Part shown: in pieces, positions 15,917 through 24,664 of the stretch
Layout: each line of letters begins with the position of its first letter
How positions within the stretch are numbered: the first letter of the stretch is position 1
From: Paraburkholderia sediminicola
Lineage (GTDB): Bacteria > Pseudomonadota > Gammaproteobacteria > Burkholderiales > Burkholderiaceae
Direction: 5' to 3'
DNA length: 64,000 nt
NCBI RefSeq assembly: GCF_902859805.1
Contig: NZ_CADIKC010000004.1
Span: forward strand, 310,001 to 374,000
The notes under the pieces: generated by a model
Seen by the model: the letters and a program-made list of their open reading frames with translations, nothing else
Database searches by the model: none
Told to the model about the DNA's origin: nothing
Position numbers and translations under genes: made by a program

Positions 15917-18199
15917 CTACAGCAGCGCGACCACCCGCACGTCGCCCTGCTCGGCTGCCGACGCGACCACCTTGTCGCCGATCCGCCTGAACGTGATCGA
16001 CACTGACGAATCGCCCACCCTGAGATCGCCGACTTCGAGCCAGTCGATGCCCTCCGGCAGCATAGGCTGCTCGATGACGACTTCGCGCCGTTCCGCATCG
16101 ATCGTGATACCCAGACAGGCTTCGAGCATCATGAACGGCGAGCCCGCCGCCCAGGCTTGCGGCAGACAGGCAACCGGATAGGCGGTAGGCGGCTCGCCCC
16201 GTCGCCGCGGGAAACCGCAGAACAGTTCGGGCAGACGCATGTCGAAATTGACCGCCGCCTGGAACAGCGCCTGCAACAGCCGCACGGCCGCCGCCTTGCC
16301 GCCGTAGCGTGACAGGCCGCGTGCGCAGAGCGCGTTGTCATGCGGCCAGACCGAGCCGTTGTGGTACGCCATCGGGTTGAAGCGCGCCTGGCTTGCGGCC
16401 AGCGTACGCACGCCCCAACCCGTATGGAACAGCGTGGAGTCGAGCGCGTGCACGACCGCTTCGCCGCGCTCGCGCGAAGGCAGACCGAAGGCCAGCAAGT
16501 GGCCCGCATTCGACGCCATCACGCGGCACAGCTCGCCGTGGCCATCGAGCGCGATGCCGTAGAAGCCGGACTCTTCCATCCAGTACTTTTCTTCGACGCA
16601 CTGACGGATTTTCTTCGCGCGCTCACTGTATTGCTTCGCCTGATCGTGCAAGCCGCGTAGCTTGGCGAAGTGAGCCATCGTGTCGAAGGCGGCACTCGCA
16701 TACGCCTGCACTTCGACGAGTGCGATCGGGCCGTCGGGAAACCGGCCGTCGGCGTGGAAGACCGAATCGTGGCTGTCTTTCCAGCCTTGATTGGCGAGAC
16801 CGCCATCGGACTCGCGCTGATAGTCCAGCAGACCATAGCGATTCTTGTCGCACACACCCGCGACCCACTGCGCCGCGCGCTCCAGCGCCGGCCACAGCTC
16901 GTCGACCAGTGCGAGATCGCCCGTGCGTGCCGCATAGGCGCCGGCCAGCACGATGAAGAGCGGCGTGCTGTCGACGCCGCCGTAGTACAGCGCGAACGGC
17001 ACTTCGCCGGTGGCGGCCATTTCGCCCTTGCGCATCTCGTGCATGATCTTGCCGGGCGCGGCGTCACGAAACGGCGAATTCTCGCGTGCCTGATGTTCGG
17101 CGAGAAAGCGCAGCACGCCCGCGGCCAGATTCGGTTGCAGCCACAGTGTCTGCAGCGACGTGATGATCGCATCGCGGCCGAACGGCGTTGAAAACCACGG
17201 GATGCCGGCGTAGGGATACGGGCCGGTGGCGAGATCGGTTGTCAGCAAACCGAGATCGGCCAGCGAGCGGTCGATCCACGCGTTGAAGAGCGGATTGCTC
17301 GAACGCACACGCGCGGTGACGCGGCGGCGCTCACGCATCACCAGGTGGGCGTCGACCAGTGCCGCGCGCACAGCAGCGCGGCCGACGCGTGGGCGCTCCG
17401 CATCGATTTGCGAAAGATGGGCTTCGCTCACTGTGTGCGAGGGTTGCGCGACGCCCGCGACGGGCTTGTCAGTTTGCGCGACCACTTGCACCGAGACGGA
17501 CAGATAGATCGATACACACGCTTGCGCCGGCAGCTTGACGGTGTAGTCCGCGCGATCGGCGAAGAGTTTGTCCGGTTCCGGCGAGAAGGCGATCTGCACA
17601 TTGCGCGCCACGTCATCGAGACCGACATAACCGAGGAGCACTTCGCGGTTCTCGACGCGCGCCGGTTCGACGCGACCCTGTTTGTCGCGCTTGAGGCCGC
17701 GCACTTCGAACATGTCGCGAAAGTCGCTGGCGAAGGAGATGGACAACGGCACGACTGCATCGCTCGTGCCGTAGTTGGTGAGTTCGATTGCTTCGTTGAG
17801 CACAGTGCCCGATAGCACGCGCACGCGTTCGACGTGGATTACGCCTTCCGGGGTGCTGTCGCCGCCGAGCGGCGGCAGGGGGCGGTTGGTCAGGTGTGCG
17901 GTGAACGAGGTGTTGTCGCTGCTGACGCTGCCCGACAGCAACGAAGGTGCGCGGCCGCCGAAGGTGAGACGCAGGTTTGACAGAACGCGGGTGTCGTTGA
18001 CGAACAGGCCGTCGTCGTGGCCGGTGATATCGCCGAGGGGGTCGTTGACGATAAAGGTGTCGCCAGACTTGAGCACATGCTGGGTGGCGCTCGCGACGTT
18101 GAGATTTTCCGTCGGGATGAATGCGCCGTCCGGCTCGGGTTCGCGGTGGTCGATTCCGCCCGAGTGGGACAGGCCGCCGAGGGCTTCTGGCTGCTGCAT
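15917..18199 (-). CDS. Glycogen-debranching-type amylo-alpha-1,6-glucosidase
   Basis: 760-residue protein with an N-terminal beta-rich domain (about 45-260, beginning VLKSGDTFIVNDPLGDI) and a C-terminal (alpha/alpha)6 glycosidase domain (about 300-700). The domain pair matches the GDE_N_bis plus GDE_C architecture. Conserved segments include GIPWFSTPFGRDAIITSLQT, NQGWKDSHDSVFHADG, and NPMAYHNGSVWPHDNA. It probably trims alpha-1,6 branches of glycogen or a related oligosaccharide; some homologues act in trehalose or osmolyte metabolism. GGAGCG precedes the ATG. There is no signal peptide. Confidence 0.82.
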   Translation of the reverse strand: MQQPEALGGLSHSGGIDHREPEPDGAFIPTENLNVASATQHVLKSGDTFIVNDPLGDITGHDDGLFVNDTRVLSNLRLTFGGRAPSLLSGSVSSDNTSFTAHLTNRPLPPLGGDSTPEGVIHVERVRVLSGTVLNEAIELTNYGTSDAVVPLSISFASDFRDMFEVRGLKRDKQGRVEPARVENREVLLGYVGLDDVARNVQIAFSPEPDKLFADRADYTVKLPAQACVSIYLSVSVQVVAQTDKPVAGVAQPSHTVSEAHLSQIDAERPRVGRAAVRAALVDAHLVMRERRRVTARVRSSNPLFNAWIDRSLADLGLLTTDLATGPYPYAGIPWFSTPFGRDAIITSLQTLWLQPNLAAGVLRFLAEHQARENSPFRDAAPGKIMHEMRKGEMAATGEVPFALYYGGVDSTPLFIVLAGAYAARTGDLALVDELWPALERAAQWVAGVCDKNRYGLLDYQRESDGGLANQGWKDSHDSVFHADGRFPDGPIALVEVQAYASAAFDTMAHFAKLRGLHDQAKQYSERAKKIRQCVEEKYWMEESGFYGIALDGHGELCRVMASNAGHLLAFGLPSRERGEAVVHALDSTLFHTGWGVRTLAASQARFNPMAYHNGSVWPHDNALCARGLSRYGGKAAAVRLLQALFQAAVNFDMRLPELFCGFPRRRGEPPTAYPVACLPQAWAAGSPFMMLEACLGITIDAERREVVIEQPMLPEGIDWLEVGDLRVGDSSVSITFRRIGDKVVASAAEQGDVRVVALL

Positions 18200-18467
18200 C
18201 AGGGTCGCTCCTATGTGTTCGGGTTCGCGTTGACTTTCGCTTTCGCGGTGGCTTTCGGGTTCGGATGCTGCTAGGGCTGCTGGTCGATTCCGATTGTAGA
18301 GGGTCTGTCCGCGTCAGACGAACTTATCACAGAGGAGTTTCTTGTTTTTGGTTTGGCATGGGATGTGCAGGGGTGTTTTTTTTGCACCAAGTGCAAGGGG
18401 GTTGCCTGCGCGGCGCTTTTGGGGGGTGTTCTTGGGGTTTTGGTTTTTTTCTTGTTCTGGCTTTGGT

Positions 18468-18593
18468 GCCTTTCCTTGCTTTGTTAGTGGTCTATTAGCG
18501 TTGCCCCTGTGCGGGGCGGCACCTACTTTTCTTTGCTTGCCGCAAAGAAAAGTAGGCAAAAGAAAGCGGCTTAAACCGCTAATGCTAAGTGGG
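18468..18593 (+). repeat. Left arm of a 126-bp inverted repeat
   Basis: Reverse complement of 19133-19258 with 124 of 126 bases identical by eye (differences at about 18479 and 18572). Weaker similarity continues outward to about 18425 and inward to about 18665. The arm carries its own hairpins, including a 15-bp perfect stem at 18522-18556 and a small one at about 18503-18515. The minus-strand reading frame here yields a low-complexity peptide and is treated as spurious. Confidence 0.9.
18522..18556. repeat. 15-bp perfect hairpin in the left repeat arm
   Basis: Stem CCTACTTTTCTTTGC at 18522-18536, loop TTGCC, and the exact complement at 18542-18556. The same hairpin is present in the right arm at 19170-19204. 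Confidence 0.85.
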
Positions 18594-18845
18594 GGCCGTG
18601 GTCTGCTGCGGGTAGTGGTGCGACTGGAATCCGTGTTCTCGCACATTCCGCGCTAGTGACAAAGGACTCATCAGCTCCCACTCCGCACTGCGTGCATCGC
18701 GGACGGGTCTACAAGGGAAACCACGGGCTTCGGTTGAGGTTTGTGGGGGCCGTCGGCTTCGCCTCGGCGACGCGCCCCTGCGCTCAGCCGGGAACCCCCT
18801 CTTCAAATGATTTGTCGGTGTGCTGCAATCACGGTCACGATCACC

Positions 18846-18892
18846 GTTGCGGTTGCGGTTGCGGTTGCGGTTGCGGTTGCGGTTGCGGTTGC
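18846..18892 (+). repeat. Hexanucleotide microsatellite (GGTTGC)7
   Basis: Seven uninterrupted GGTTGC units at 18851-18892, preceded by a partial unit from 18846. It lies between the two arms of the inverted repeat and 18 bp from a second microsatellite. Confidence 0.95.
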
Positions 18893-18910
18893 AATCACAA
18901 TCACAATTGC

Positions 18911-18956
18911 GGAGGCGGAGGCGGAGGCGGAGGCGGAGGCGGAGGCGGAGGCGGAG
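18911..18956 (+). repeat. Hexanucleotide microsatellite (GGAGGC)7
   Basis: Seven uninterrupted GGAGGC units at 18911-18952 plus GGAG. The regularly spaced G pairs could form a two-tier G-quadruplex. A short linker with two AATCAC units separates it from the GGTTGC array. Confidence 0.95.
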
Positions 18957-19132
18957 CAATGATGAGCCACGGTCCGGTGATGAGGCGCAAACGTCAAAGC
19001 GTAGCGGGTGGTTTTATGAACGGCTCTTCGGCGCGCGCAGCGCCGCCGGAAGTATGACGCCCTTGTCACTAACGCATGCCGGTGCACGAACCCAGATTCC
19101 AGATGCACCACTACCCGCAGCAGACAAAGGTG

Positions 19133-19258
19133 CCCACTTAGCATTAGCGGTTTGAGCCGCTTTCTTTTGCCTACTTTTCTTTGCGGCAAGCAAAGAAAAG
19201 TAGGTGCCGCCCCGCACAGGGGCAACGCTAATAGACCACTAACAAATCAAGGAAAGGC
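19133..19258 (-). repeat. Right arm of the 126-bp inverted repeat
   Basis: Mate of 18468-18593; the spacer between the arms is 539 bp. The arm ends 50 bp beyond the stop codon of the minus-strand citrate synthase gene, so transcripts leaving gltA would read straight into it. It contains the second copy of the 15-bp hairpin (19170-19204), which could act in transcript 3'-end formation. Confidence 0.9.
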
Positions 19259-19307
19259 CAAAGCCCCAGGAACACGGACAAACAAGCACCCCAAAGGCAA
19301 AAAACCT

Positions 19308-20606
19308 TCACCGCTTGGAAAGCGGCAAAGCCTCCCGCTGAGTCTCCCCAACAAACAATTGCCGCGGCCTCCCAATCTTCTGCTCCGGATCAGCAATCAT
19401 CTCATTCCACTGCGCAATCCACCCCACCGTCCGCGCCATCGCGAAGATACAGGTAAACATCGCAGTCGGAATCCCCAACGCACGCTGCACAATCCCCGAG
19501 TAGAAATCGACATTCGGATAAAGCTTCCGCGAAACGAAGTATTCGTCCTCAAGCGCAATCTTCTCGAGCGCCATAGCGAGCTTGAACAACGGGTCGTCAT
19601 GCAGACCCAGTTCTTCGAGCACTTCGTGACAGGTCTCACGCATCAGCTTCGCGCGCGGATCGTAGTTCTTGTACACACGATGACCAAACCCCATCAGCTT
19701 CACGCCGGAGTTCTTGTCCTTCACCTTCGCAATAAACTCAGGAATGTTGTCGACCGAACCGATCTCCTCCAGCATGTTCAATGCGGCTTCATTCGCGCCA
19801 CCGTGCGCCGGACCCCACAGGCATGCAATACCCGCTGCGATACACGCGAACGGATTGGCGCCCGACGAACCCGCGAGACGCACCGTCGACGTCGACGCAT
19901 TCTGCTCATGATCCGCATGCAGAATCAGAATGCGATCGAGCGCGCGCACCAGCACGTCGTTGACCTCGTACTCTTCCGCCGGATTAGCGAACATCATCCG
20001 CATGAAATTCGCGCTGTACGACAGGTCGTTCTTCGGATAAACGAAGGGCTGGCCCACGGTGTACTTGTACGCCATCGCCACCAGCGTCGGCAGCTTCGCG
20101 ATCATGCGGATCGCGGATACGTCACGGTGCTGCTGATTCGTGATGTCGAGCGAGTCGTGATAGAACGCCGAAAGTGCGCCCACTGCAGCGACCAGAATCG
20201 CCATCGGGTGCGCGTCGCGGCGAAAACCGCGGAAAAAGAAATGCATCTGCTCATGCACCATCGTGTGCAGCGTGACAGTGTTGACGAACTCTTCCTTCTG
20301 CTCCGCATTCGGCAGTTCGCCTTTCAGCAACAGGTAGCAGGTTTCGAGGAAGTCGGCGTTTTGCGCTAGATTGTCGATCGGATAACCGCGGTACAGCAGC
20401 TCGCCTTTGTCACCGTCGATATACGTGATTTCGGAATTGCATGCCGCCGTGGACATGAAACCCGGGTCGTAAGTGAACTTGCCAGTCTGGCCATATAGCT
20501 TGCGAATGTCGATGACATCCGGCCCGAGCGTGCCCTGATAAATCGGCAAATCAATCGTCTGATCGCTGTCGGAAAAGCTCAGCGTTGCGTGTGTCTTCGA
20601 GTTCAT
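19308..20606 (-). CDS. gltA: Citrate synthase
   Basis: 432-residue type II (hexameric, Gram-negative) citrate synthase that condenses acetyl-CoA and oxaloacetate. Active-site segments are intact: WGPAHGGANEAALNML, KLMGFGHRVYKNYDPRAK and the aspartate in YPNVDFYSGIV. Length fits GltA rather than the shorter 2-methylcitrate synthase PrpC. AAGGAACG precedes the ATG. No sdh genes adjoin it, unlike the common sdh-gltA arrangement in relatives. Its 3' end abuts the inverted-repeat element. Confidence 0.95.
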   Translation of the reverse strand: MNSKTHATLSFSDSDQTIDLPIYQGTLGPDVIDIRKLYGQTGKFTYDPGFMSTAACNSEITYIDGDKGELLYRGYPIDNLAQNADFLETCYLLLKGELPNAEQKEEFVNTVTLHTMVHEQMHFFFRGFRRDAHPMAILVAAVGALSAFYHDSLDITNQQHRDVSAIRMIAKLPTLVAMAYKYTVGQPFVYPKNDLSYSANFMRMMFANPAEEYEVNDVLVRALDRILILHADHEQNASTSTVRLAGSSGANPFACIAAGIACLWGPAHGGANEAALNMLEEIGSVDNIPEFIAKVKDKNSGVKLMGFGHRVYKNYDPRAKLMRETCHEVLEELGLHDDPLFKLAMALEKIALEDEYFVSRKLYPNVDFYSGIVQRALGIPTAMFTCIFAMARTVGWIAQWNEMIADPEQKIGRPRQLFVGETQREALPLSKR

Positions 20607-20983
20607 CTACACGTTCCTTTTACTTTCACATCGCACACATGCCGGCATGCTCGATCGTCGGATCGCCGCGTGGCATGCTCAGGCTCCGATTCGCATTCTA
20701 CGGTTCGAAGGTGCTTTGATTGCGGCGATTGACAGCAACAATCCATCTCGGCTAGCGCAACATTCGTTGTCTGAAAGATGAGCGTAATCGCCGGAAACAC
20801 ACGAAAATAAGCGGAAGTGCGCAGCACGCAAACGCGCTGAGTCCGTCAGGCGACGCTGCCAGCCAAATGAAAGTTAGCACGCTTACTGCAACAATGTTTT
20901 GCGGCCGCCAGGCTGCACAAGCGCCGCTGCTCTGCGATACTGAATCCGTGTTTTGCTTCCCCTGCGAACACATCGCTGTCTTT

Positions 20984-21011
20984 GGCCCGCCGTTCTACGG
21001 CGGGCCTTTTT
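20984..21011 (+). terminator. Strong intrinsic terminator with no assigned upstream gene
   Basis: A 9-bp perfect GC stem (GGCCCGCCG at 20984-20992, complement at 20998-21006) with a TTCTA loop, followed by TTTTT. It points along the plus strand and ends 29 bp before the gene at 21040. The preceding plus-strand DNA from 20607 has no convincing ORF. Confidence 0.8.
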
Positions 21012-21039
21012 AATCAGCCAGAAGAACAGGAAGGACCAG

Positions 21040-21441
21040 ATGAACGCCTCACTCGAAACACTGTTTCCGGATCACGTCCATACCGAAGACAACATCGTCA
21101 CCGCGCTGAATCATCAGGACATCGTCGTGGCATTGTCTGCGGCGCTGACGACGCAAAACGTGGCAGTGCTGCATATGCTTTACCCGCGTACCGACGCGCG
21201 CACTCATCACAGCCTCGATACGCTGGTGAATGTGCTGCACGGTCATGGCCTGCATGAAGTGGCGGATCTGATCGCGCAGGAAGCGCACTATCTGCTGTTC
21301 AAAGACCCGGTGAAGGCATGGAAAGCCTTCCACGAAATCCGCAACGACTCGCTCGCAATCGGCGTGCATCTGTATTACCACGGCCTCGTCGGCGAAGCCG
21401 CCGAACTCGCGCTCGATAAAGACGCGCATCGCAAGGCCTGA
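21040..21441 (+). CDS. Hypothetical protein, 133 residues
   Basis: Family not recognised. The product is soluble, rich in His and Ala/Leu, and predicted mostly helical (DIVVALSAALTTQNVAVLHM, HGHGLHEVADLIAQEAHYLL). The ATG at 21040 has AGGAAGGA upstream. An intrinsic terminator lies immediately before the ribosome-binding site, so expression may depend on readthrough or on a promoter in the 28-bp gap. The gene converges on the alpha/beta hydrolase gene. Confidence 0.7.
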   Translation: MNASLETLFPDHVHTEDNIVTALNHQDIVVALSAALTTQNVAVLHMLYPRTDARTHHSLDTLVNVLHGHGLHEVADLIAQEAHYLLFKDPVKAWKAFHEIRNDSLAIGVHLYYHGLVGEAAELALDKDAHRKA

Positions 21442-21455
21442 ACTGCGCCGGTCAT

Positions 21456-22313
21456 TCAAACGTCGACTGAGCGAATGAACTCGTCGACGTAACGATTGAA
21501 TGCTGCAGGATGCGCGAGATTCATCCCGTGCGAGGCGCCACGCACAGTTTCGCGGCGTGCATCCGGCAGCCATGTTTGCAGCGCCGTCGCGGTGCGGCGG
21601 AACATGTCGGGACTCTTCTCTCCGTCAATCAGCAGCACCGGGCAGCGCACCTCAGCCGCCTGCTCAGGCACATAAGCCGGCAACGGGTCGCGAAATTGCC
21701 GCGCGAGCGTGTGTGCGTTGTCGGTCGCCATCCTGCGAAAACCCGGCGTGCTCATCGCCCAGAAACCAGGGCGGCTCACCGAATCGACAAACAGCTGCAA
21801 GCCCGCTTCCACCTCTCCCGTTTCGATCAGCTGCGCGGCTTTTGCACGCAATGCATTCACGGTCTCCGGCAAAGTCGCGGGCGGTCGCCCGGCAATCTGC
21901 AACGGTCCGCCCGGATCGGCGAGCGTCAGCGTGCGCACGTACTGTGGATGGCGCCGCGCGAAATGAAAGGCCACGCAGCCGCCGCGCGAATGGCCCACCA
22001 CGTGCGCCGGTCCGGCGCCGAAAAGATCGATGAATTCGGCCACGTCATCCGCATGTTCGCTCCAGCTGAACGGCTGATCGGGTTCGGTATCCGTCACCGG
22101 CCAGTAATGCGTGAGACTCACCGTGACGCAGCGGTATTGCTTCGACAGACCCGCGAGTTGCGGTTGCCAATAGCGGTAATCGCACAGCGAGCCATGCACG
22201 AAAAGCAGCAGTTCCCCCTCCCCGGCTTCCACATAGGGCATGCGCAAGCCGCTATGCAGTTCGATAAAGGACGGGGATGCGGGAGAGGACGAAGCGGAAA
22301 CGGATTGATTCAC
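21456..22313 (-). CDS. Alpha/beta hydrolase
   Basis: 285-residue hydrolase. The nucleophile elbow is GHSRGG, the oxyanion-hole segment LLFVHGSLCDYRYW, the acid region VLLIDGEKSPDMF, and the catalytic His lies in GASHGMNLAHP. Substrate unknown; esterase or C-C hydrolase activity is plausible. A Ser/Pro-rich leader of about 14 residues precedes the fold. Stand-alone gene. Confidence 0.82.
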   Translation of the reverse strand: MNQSVSASSSPASPSFIELHSGLRMPYVEAGEGELLLFVHGSLCDYRYWQPQLAGLSKQYRCVTVSLTHYWPVTDTEPDQPFSWSEHADDVAEFIDLFGAGPAHVVGHSRGGCVAFHFARRHPQYVRTLTLADPGGPLQIAGRPPATLPETVNALRAKAAQLIETGEVEAGLQLFVDSVSRPGFWAMSTPGFRRMATDNAHTLARQFRDPLPAYVPEQAAEVRCPVLLIDGEKSPDMFRRTATALQTWLPDARRETVRGASHGMNLAHPAAFNRYVDEFIRSVDV

Positions 22314-22511
22314 AGGTGGTTCACGGACGGCGCGGCAACAACTGAAACCATCAGTGGTGCCGGCTAGAAATGGATTCGAAGAACAAAGCGTGTTCGCGTC
22401 CCTGAAAGTGGGACGAGGGACGTATTGTCACACAGCCATTCAATATCCGCCGAGGCTGATGCGCCCGGCCCGGGTCCAGGTCACCTGCAACGCGGGACGT
22501 CCAGCATCAAA

Positions 22512-23564
22512 TCATTCGTAGGCAGAGTCGTCGAGCAAACCCGCGGCCGCAGCGGCGCCCGCGCCACGCACCGCGCAAGTGAGCGGTTCGTCGGCAACGC
22601 GGACCTCGAGTCCGAGTTCATTGGTCAGGCGGCGGCCCAGATTGCCGAGCAGCGCGCCACCGCCGGTCAGCACAATGCCGCTGTGTGCGATATCGGTCAC
22701 CAGTTCGGCCGGCGCCGTTTCAAGCGCACGTTTCACCGCGCCGATCACCTGACGCAGCGGACCCTCGATCGCATCGGCGATATCGTGATTGCTCAGCTGA
22801 ACCGTGCGCGGCAAACCGTCGTCGACGCTGCGCCCGGTCGCGTTCATATGTTCGACCGGCACCTCGCGCAAGGCCGTACCGATGCCCTTCTTGACGTGTT
22901 CGGCGGTTTGTTCGCCGAGCAGCACGCCATACAGATTGCGCACATAACTGACGATCGCCATGTCGAAACTGTCGCCGCCCACGCGAATCGAGCCGCTATA
23001 GGCGAGGCCGCCGAGCGAGATCACGCCGACTTCGGTCGTGCCGCCGCCGATGTCGACCACCATCGAACCCGTCGCCTCCGAGACCGGCAGGCCCGCGCCG
23101 ACCGCCGACGCCAGCGATTCACCGATCAGACTGACCTTCCACGCGCCGGCCGCCACGGCTGCTTCCTTGATCGCGCGACGCTCGACCTGGGTCGCGCCCG
23201 CCGGCACGCACAAGGTGAATGCGGCGCGCCGGCTGAACAGCGGCCGCGGCCGGGCCATGTCGACGAATTGCCGGATCATCTGCTCGGCAGCGGAAAAATT
23301 GGCGATCACGCCGTGCCGCATTGGCCGTATAGCTTCGACGTTGCCCGGCGTGCGGCCGAGCAACTGGCGCGCTTCGGTACCCACGGCCGCCACGCGTTTC
23401 TGCCCGGCGGCGGACTCTTTCTGGAAGGCCACAACGGACGGCTCGTTCAGCACGATGCCGCCGTTGTCGGTATAGATAAGGGTGTTGGCCGTGCCGAGGT
23501 CCACCGCCACGGAATGACGGAACAGTCGATCGAAAAGCGGGTAATGCGGCGTCGGTCTGGCCAT
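22512..23564 (-). CDS. mreB: MreB-family bacterial actin (solitary paralogue)
   Basis: 350-residue actin-like ATPase. The nucleotide-binding motifs are VAVDLGTANTLIY (phosphate 1), MVVDIGGGTTEVGVISLGG (phosphate 2) and GIVLTGGGALLGNLGRRL (adenosine). Length is close to canonical MreB (about 347). No mreC, mreD or pbp2/rodA gene adjoins, so this is probably an extra copy beyond the main mre operon. The ATG at 23562-23564 is preferred over a longer frame because homology begins near PLFDRLFRHSVAVDLG. Confidence 0.82.
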   Translation of the reverse strand: MARPTPHYPLFDRLFRHSVAVDLGTANTLIYTDNGGIVLNEPSVVAFQKESAAGQKRVAAVGTEARQLLGRTPGNVEAIRPMRHGVIANFSAAEQMIRQFVDMARPRPLFSRRAAFTLCVPAGATQVERRAIKEAAVAAGAWKVSLIGESLASAVGAGLPVSEATGSMVVDIGGGTTEVGVISLGGLAYSGSIRVGGDSFDMAIVSYVRNLYGVLLGEQTAEHVKKGIGTALREVPVEHMNATGRSVDDGLPRTVQLSNHDIADAIEGPLRQVIGAVKRALETAPAELVTDIAHSGIVLTGGGALLGNLGRRLTNELGLEVRVADEPLTCAVRGAGAAAAAGLLDDSAYE

Positions 23565-23755
23565 AGGAAGGCTCTGATGTGTCGTTATCCGCCCTTGCAG
23601 GGCAATATGGAAAATGCGCCCCCGGTCACCCGAACCGCTTGGCACGCCCAGATGGGCGTTGCGCGATCCGCGCGGCGGGAGTGATTTTCATGCTAATGAG
23701 CAGTTAACGGCAAGCAGATCAGAATCTTTAGGGCCACTTTTCAATTGGGACCGTG

Positions 23756-24415
23756 TCAGTCGCGCGACAAAGTGCCGAGCGCATGCTCCAGCGCCTGTTT
23801 GCCGAGTTCGACGCCGTCCGCGTTGATCGTGTGGCCGATGCCGGGCAAGGCGTAGGCATCGACCGTGTAGCCGGTGTTGCTGAAGGCGTCCGCGGCGTAT
23901 TCCAGTTCCTCTACCGGGATCACTTCGTCGTCTTCGCCGTGCACGAGCGTGAGCGGCGTACCGTTCTGCGCGACGATCACCGAGGCGAGCCGACCGGAAT
24001 ACGCGACGACGGCCGCAGCGCCTTCCGCGCTAGTCGCCACGTGATGCATCGCCATGATCGAGCCTTGCGAGAAACCGACCAATGCAAGGCGATCGAAAGA
24101 AAGCTGCCAGTGCGCCAGTTCCGCCTCGAGCATCTGCCGCAATGCCGGATAGGCGGCAGCCACACGCGTCTCCCGATTGCCCTCGTTGACATCGCGCAGA
24201 CTGAACCACTGGCGTCCGCCAAAGCCGCCGTCGAAAGCATCCGTGCCGTCGAGCGAAGTAAACGCCACGTCCGGCAGGCTCTCGCTCCAGATGTCCGCGA
24301 GCGGCATCAGATCGCGCGCATTACTGCCTACGCCGTGCATCAGCACCACGAGCGCCTTGGCCGGCGTGATCGCCGGCGCGCGCCGCCAGCCGTGTTCGAA
24401 TTGCTCCCAAGCCAT
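23756..24415 (-). CDS. Phospholipase/carboxylesterase-type alpha/beta hydrolase
   Basis: 219-residue esterase of the acyl-protein-thioesterase-like family (dienelactone/carboxylesterase 2 fold). Catalytic triad: Ser in GFSQGSIMAMH, Asp in LVHGEDDEVIP, His in PGIGHTINADG. The oxyanion start is VVLMHGVGSNARDL. GAGAGAGGAA precedes the ATG, which fixes the start within a much longer open frame. The DHA2 exporter gene is divergent, 250 bp away. Confidence 0.85.
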   Translation of the reverse strand: MAWEQFEHGWRRAPAITPAKALVVLMHGVGSNARDLMPLADIWSESLPDVAFTSLDGTDAFDGGFGGRQWFSLRDVNEGNRETRVAAAYPALRQMLEAELAHWQLSFDRLALVGFSQGSIMAMHHVATSAEGAAAVVAYSGRLASVIVAQNGTPLTLVHGEDDEVIPVEELEYAADAFSNTGYTVDAYALPGIGHTINADGVELGKQALEHALGTLSRD

Positions 24416-24664
24416 ATTCAATTCCTCTCTCTGTACCCGCTGTACTTTAGGTTTCACCGCGCGTGGTGTCGCTCCATGCGGCCTCAGGCGGGAGCATACG
24501 CTGCCGGATTCGGTTCTGTCGTCCGATCTGCATGGTTCGACGACGCCAAAACGTGAATACAGGTATGCTTTTTTGCGAGCATTCGATGGACCGCCCGGCT
24601 CATTGCCCGGGGGGTGAATAGAACGCCGTGAGAACGTCCGTCGCATCGCCATCCGGAGAATAGT

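Noticed and set aside
18314..19225. Several plus and minus ORFs inside the inverted-repeat element
   Set aside because: They read the repeat arms and microsatellites as alternating dipeptides or Lys/Arg/Pro strings. Such ORFs are commonly annotated in Burkholderia repeats but show no protein-like features.
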